From Salinilacustrithrix flava (GTDB lineage: Bacteria; Actinomycetota; Acidimicrobiia; Acidimicrobiales; Salinilacustritrichaceae): DNA of 64,000 nt. A program made the translations under genes and the position numbers. Location of the stretch: contig JAMYFF010000001.1 of the NCBI GenBank assembly GCA_024128875.1, forward strand, positions 868,001 to 932,000, given 5' to 3'. Shown here piece by piece: positions 62,302-64,000 of the stretch. The notes beneath the pieces are model-generated. The model was given only the letters and a program-made list of their open reading frames with translations. It was not told where the DNA came from and did no database searches. Each line of letters opens with the position of its first letter. Position 1 is the stretch's first letter.

Positions 62302-64000
62302 TCAGGTGCGCGGCTGGGGGCCTCGCTGGAGCGATCCCGGGCGTTCGCCGGTGAGCTCGCCGTGCTCGACGGTCGGCACGCCGCGCTTGAGGGTGGCCAC
62401 GTAGCCGATCGCCTCCTGCAGGAGCCGGGTGCCGCCGGCGGGCAGGTCGGCGGCGAGGTGCGGCGGACGCAGGGCGAGCCGGTCGAGGTCGATGACGTTG
62501 AGGTCGGCCAGGTAACCGGGTGCGACCACGCCGCGGTCGTGCCAGCCGACGTGGGCGGCGGTGCGCTGGGTCTGGTGGTGGACCATGTGCTCGAGGCTCA
62601 GCTTCGGGCCGCGGGTGCGGTCGCGGGTCCAGTGCGTGATGGCCGTGGTCGGCATGGTGCCGTCGGAGATGGCGTTGCAGTGGGCGCCTGCGTCGGACAG
62701 GCCGACCATGGCGTGCGGCGACGACAGCATCTCGTGGACGTCATCGAGGCTGCCGTTGGCGTAGTTCATGAGCGGCACGTACAGCAGCGTGGAGCCGTCG
62801 CCCGTGGCGGCCGGACCGGTGAGCAGGTCGTAGAGCACGTCGAAGGGCTCGCGGCCCTGGGCGGCGGCGAGGCCGGCGACGCTGTGCTCGGGGGTCGGCT
62901 CGTAGTCCGGCGGATCGGCCAGCGGGTACATGCGATCCCAGCCCGAGTGGATGATCAGCGGGAAGCCACGGAGGTGCCCGGCGGCGGCCGCGTGCTCCTC
63001 CCGCAGGCGCTCGCGCACCTCAGGGGTGCGCAGCTCGGCGAGGCGGGCGGCGCGGTCGGTCGGCAGCCGGGACCAGGTGGGGGCGAAGAGGAGGGGGTTC
63101 GCCGACGCGTCGAGGCCGAGGAGCACCCCGATGGGTCGCACGGCCACCTGCGCCTTGGCGTCGGCTCCGGCCTCGACCCAGCTCCCGATGGCGGTGAGCA
63201 GCTCCCGGAAGCGGTCCGGGGTGTCGTCGTTCTGCTGGACGGTGAACGACAGCGGTCGGCCCACCTTCAGCGCCAGCTCGCCGAGCAGCTCGAGCTCCCG
63301 CGCGACGAGCTCGTCGTCGTCGGACTGGTAGGCGTCGGAGATGAGCTGGATGACGCCGGTGCCGGCCCGGGTGAGGGCATCCGCGATGCCGAGGACCTCG
63401 TCGGTGGCGGCGGTGAGCGTGCCGATGGACTCGCCCGTGCTGGTGCGGTGCACCCACGTGCGGCTGGTCGTGAACCCGAGCGCGCCGGCGCGGATGCCGG
63501 CCTCGCACAGCCGGCTCATGGCATCGATGTCGTCGGCCGTCGCCCGCTCGGTGTGGTCGGCGCCGCGTGCGCCCATCACGTAGGTGCGGAGCGCGGCGTG
63601 GGGGACCTGGGTGCCGACGTCGACGGTCCAGCGGTGGCGGTCGAGCACGTCGAGGTACTCGGGGAAGGTCTCCCACCCCCACGAGAGGCCCTCGGCCAGC
63701 GCGGTGCCGGGGATGTCCTCCACGCCCTCGAGCAGCGAGATGAGCCAGTCGTGGCGGTCGGGTCGGGCGGGGGCGAAGCCGACCCCGCAGTTCCCGGTGA
63801 CGATCGACGTCACGCCGTTCACCGATGACGGTGCCAGGTCCGAATCCCAGGTGACCTGGCCGTCGTAGTGGGTGTGGATGTCGACCCAGCCGGGCGTCAC
63901 GACCATGCCGTCGGCGTCGATGGTGCGCCGGCCCTCGCCGACGTCGTCGCCCACCGCCACGATGCGCTCGCCGTCGATGGCGACGTCGGCGCGCCGTCGC
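62302..64000 (-). CDS. D-aminoacylase-like amidohydrolase (5' end outside window)
   Basis: More than 560 aa, open to the window edge, so the start is missing. Amidohydrolase (beta/alpha)8 metal site: GWVDIHTHYDGQ and the bridging ligand region GNCGVGFAP; SDAGAHCNAISDGTM is a late Asp/His site. These are marks of the N-acyl-D-amino acid deacylase/dihydroorotase-like group (COG3653). It hydrolyses N-acyl amides of unknown nature. The protein's C-terminus lies about 90 bp downstream-convergent from the P450 start region. Confidence 0.87.
   Translation of the reverse strand, partial: RRRADVAIDGERIVAVGDDVGEGRRTIDADGMVVTPGWVDIHTHYDGQVTWDSDLAPSSVNGVTSIVTGNCGVGFAPARPDRHDWLISLLEGVEDIPGTALAEGLSWGWETFPEYLDVLDRHRWTVDVGTQVPHAALRTYVMGARGADHTERATADDIDAMSRLCEAGIRAGALGFTTSRTWVHRTSTGESIGTLTAATDEVLGIADALTRAGTGVIQLISDAYQSDDDELVARELELLGELALKVGRPLSFTVQQNDDTPDRFRELLTAIGSWVEAGADAKAQVAVRPIGVLLGLDASANPLLFAPTWSRLPTDRAARLAELRTPEVRERLREEHAAAAGHLRGFPLIIHSGWDRMYPLADPPDYEPTPEHSVAGLAAAQGREPFDVLYDLLTGPAATGDGSTLLYVPLMNYANGSLDDVHEMLSSPHAMVGLSDAGAHCNAISDGTMPTTAITHWTRDRTRGPKLSLEHMVHHQTQRTAAHVGWHDRGVVAPGYLADLNVIDLDRLALRPPHLAADLPAGGTRLLQEAIGYVATLKRGVPTVEHGELTGERPGSLQRGPQPRT

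Overview
The window is a chromosomal stretch of a very GC-rich bacterium with dense, mostly short-spaced genes on both strands. A mycothiol-type DinB enzyme, an F420-type PPOX oxidoreductase, PaaX and BTAD/AfsR-type regulators, a P450 with small ferredoxins and abundant leaderless starts point to an actinobacterium, most likely Acidimicrobiia (this placement is inference). I see no prophage, IS element, integrase, CRISPR array or rRNA. Two tRNA-Ser genes sit near 25 kb.

Layout: 1-2.5 kb, end of a peptide ABC transporter ATPase and an acyl-CoA ligase. 2.6-5 kb, class V aminotransferase and a secreted caspase-like protein with an EF-hand loop. 5.1-10.2 kb, SNF2 ATPase/SWIM pair divergent from an rRNA methyltransferase. 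10.2-12.6 kb, TetR/SRPBCC pair, PPOX, FKBP and HU. 12.7-20.6 kb, a run of enzymes (2OG oxygenase, VTT membrane protein, hydrolases, CAP lipoprotein, PaaX, desaturase, mycothiol-type enzyme, HD hydrolase). 20.4-23.6 kb, larB-larC-DUF4031 divergent from pheA. 23.8-26.6 kb, a sigma factor, two tRNA-Ser, a secreted lysozyme-like protein and an HNH nuclease. 26.6-30.9 kb, GluQ and an HTTM-type membrane operon. 30.9-39.4 kb, GH13 enzyme, CAP lipoprotein, MFS pump, thiol peroxidase, M20 peptidase, haem-oxygenase-like protein, methyltransferase, GNAT. 39.5-47.5 kb, a BTAD/NB-ARC regulator beside acyl-CoA dehydrogenase, a hydrolase-glycosyltransferase fusion, a methyltransferase and a PIG-L deacetylase. 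47.4-54.8 kb, DUF5522, ArsC-like, Tat-exported phosphoesterase, CoA transferase, DUF2786, fused E1 dehydrogenase, histidine kinase. 54.8-64 kb, EVE-like proteins, Baeyer-Villiger-type monooxygenase, response regulator plus SigH-like sigma factor, two ferredoxins, P450 and a D-aminoacylase-like amidohydrolase cut by the window end.

Three cross-cutting signals tie the window together. First, about seventeen genes have a TANNNT -10 hexamer 6-8 nt before the start codon, so many transcripts should be leaderless; several divergent pairs share an overlapping symmetric -10. Second, a family of intergenic palindromes built on CTGGCAG is dispersed through the window. Third, the 42.4-47.5 kb gene set differs by using an identical AGGAGCACC leader before three genes, suggesting one functional unit. 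The best candidate for an undescribed system is this hydrolase-glycosyltransferase / methyltransferase / deacetylase / acyl-CoA dehydrogenase locus.
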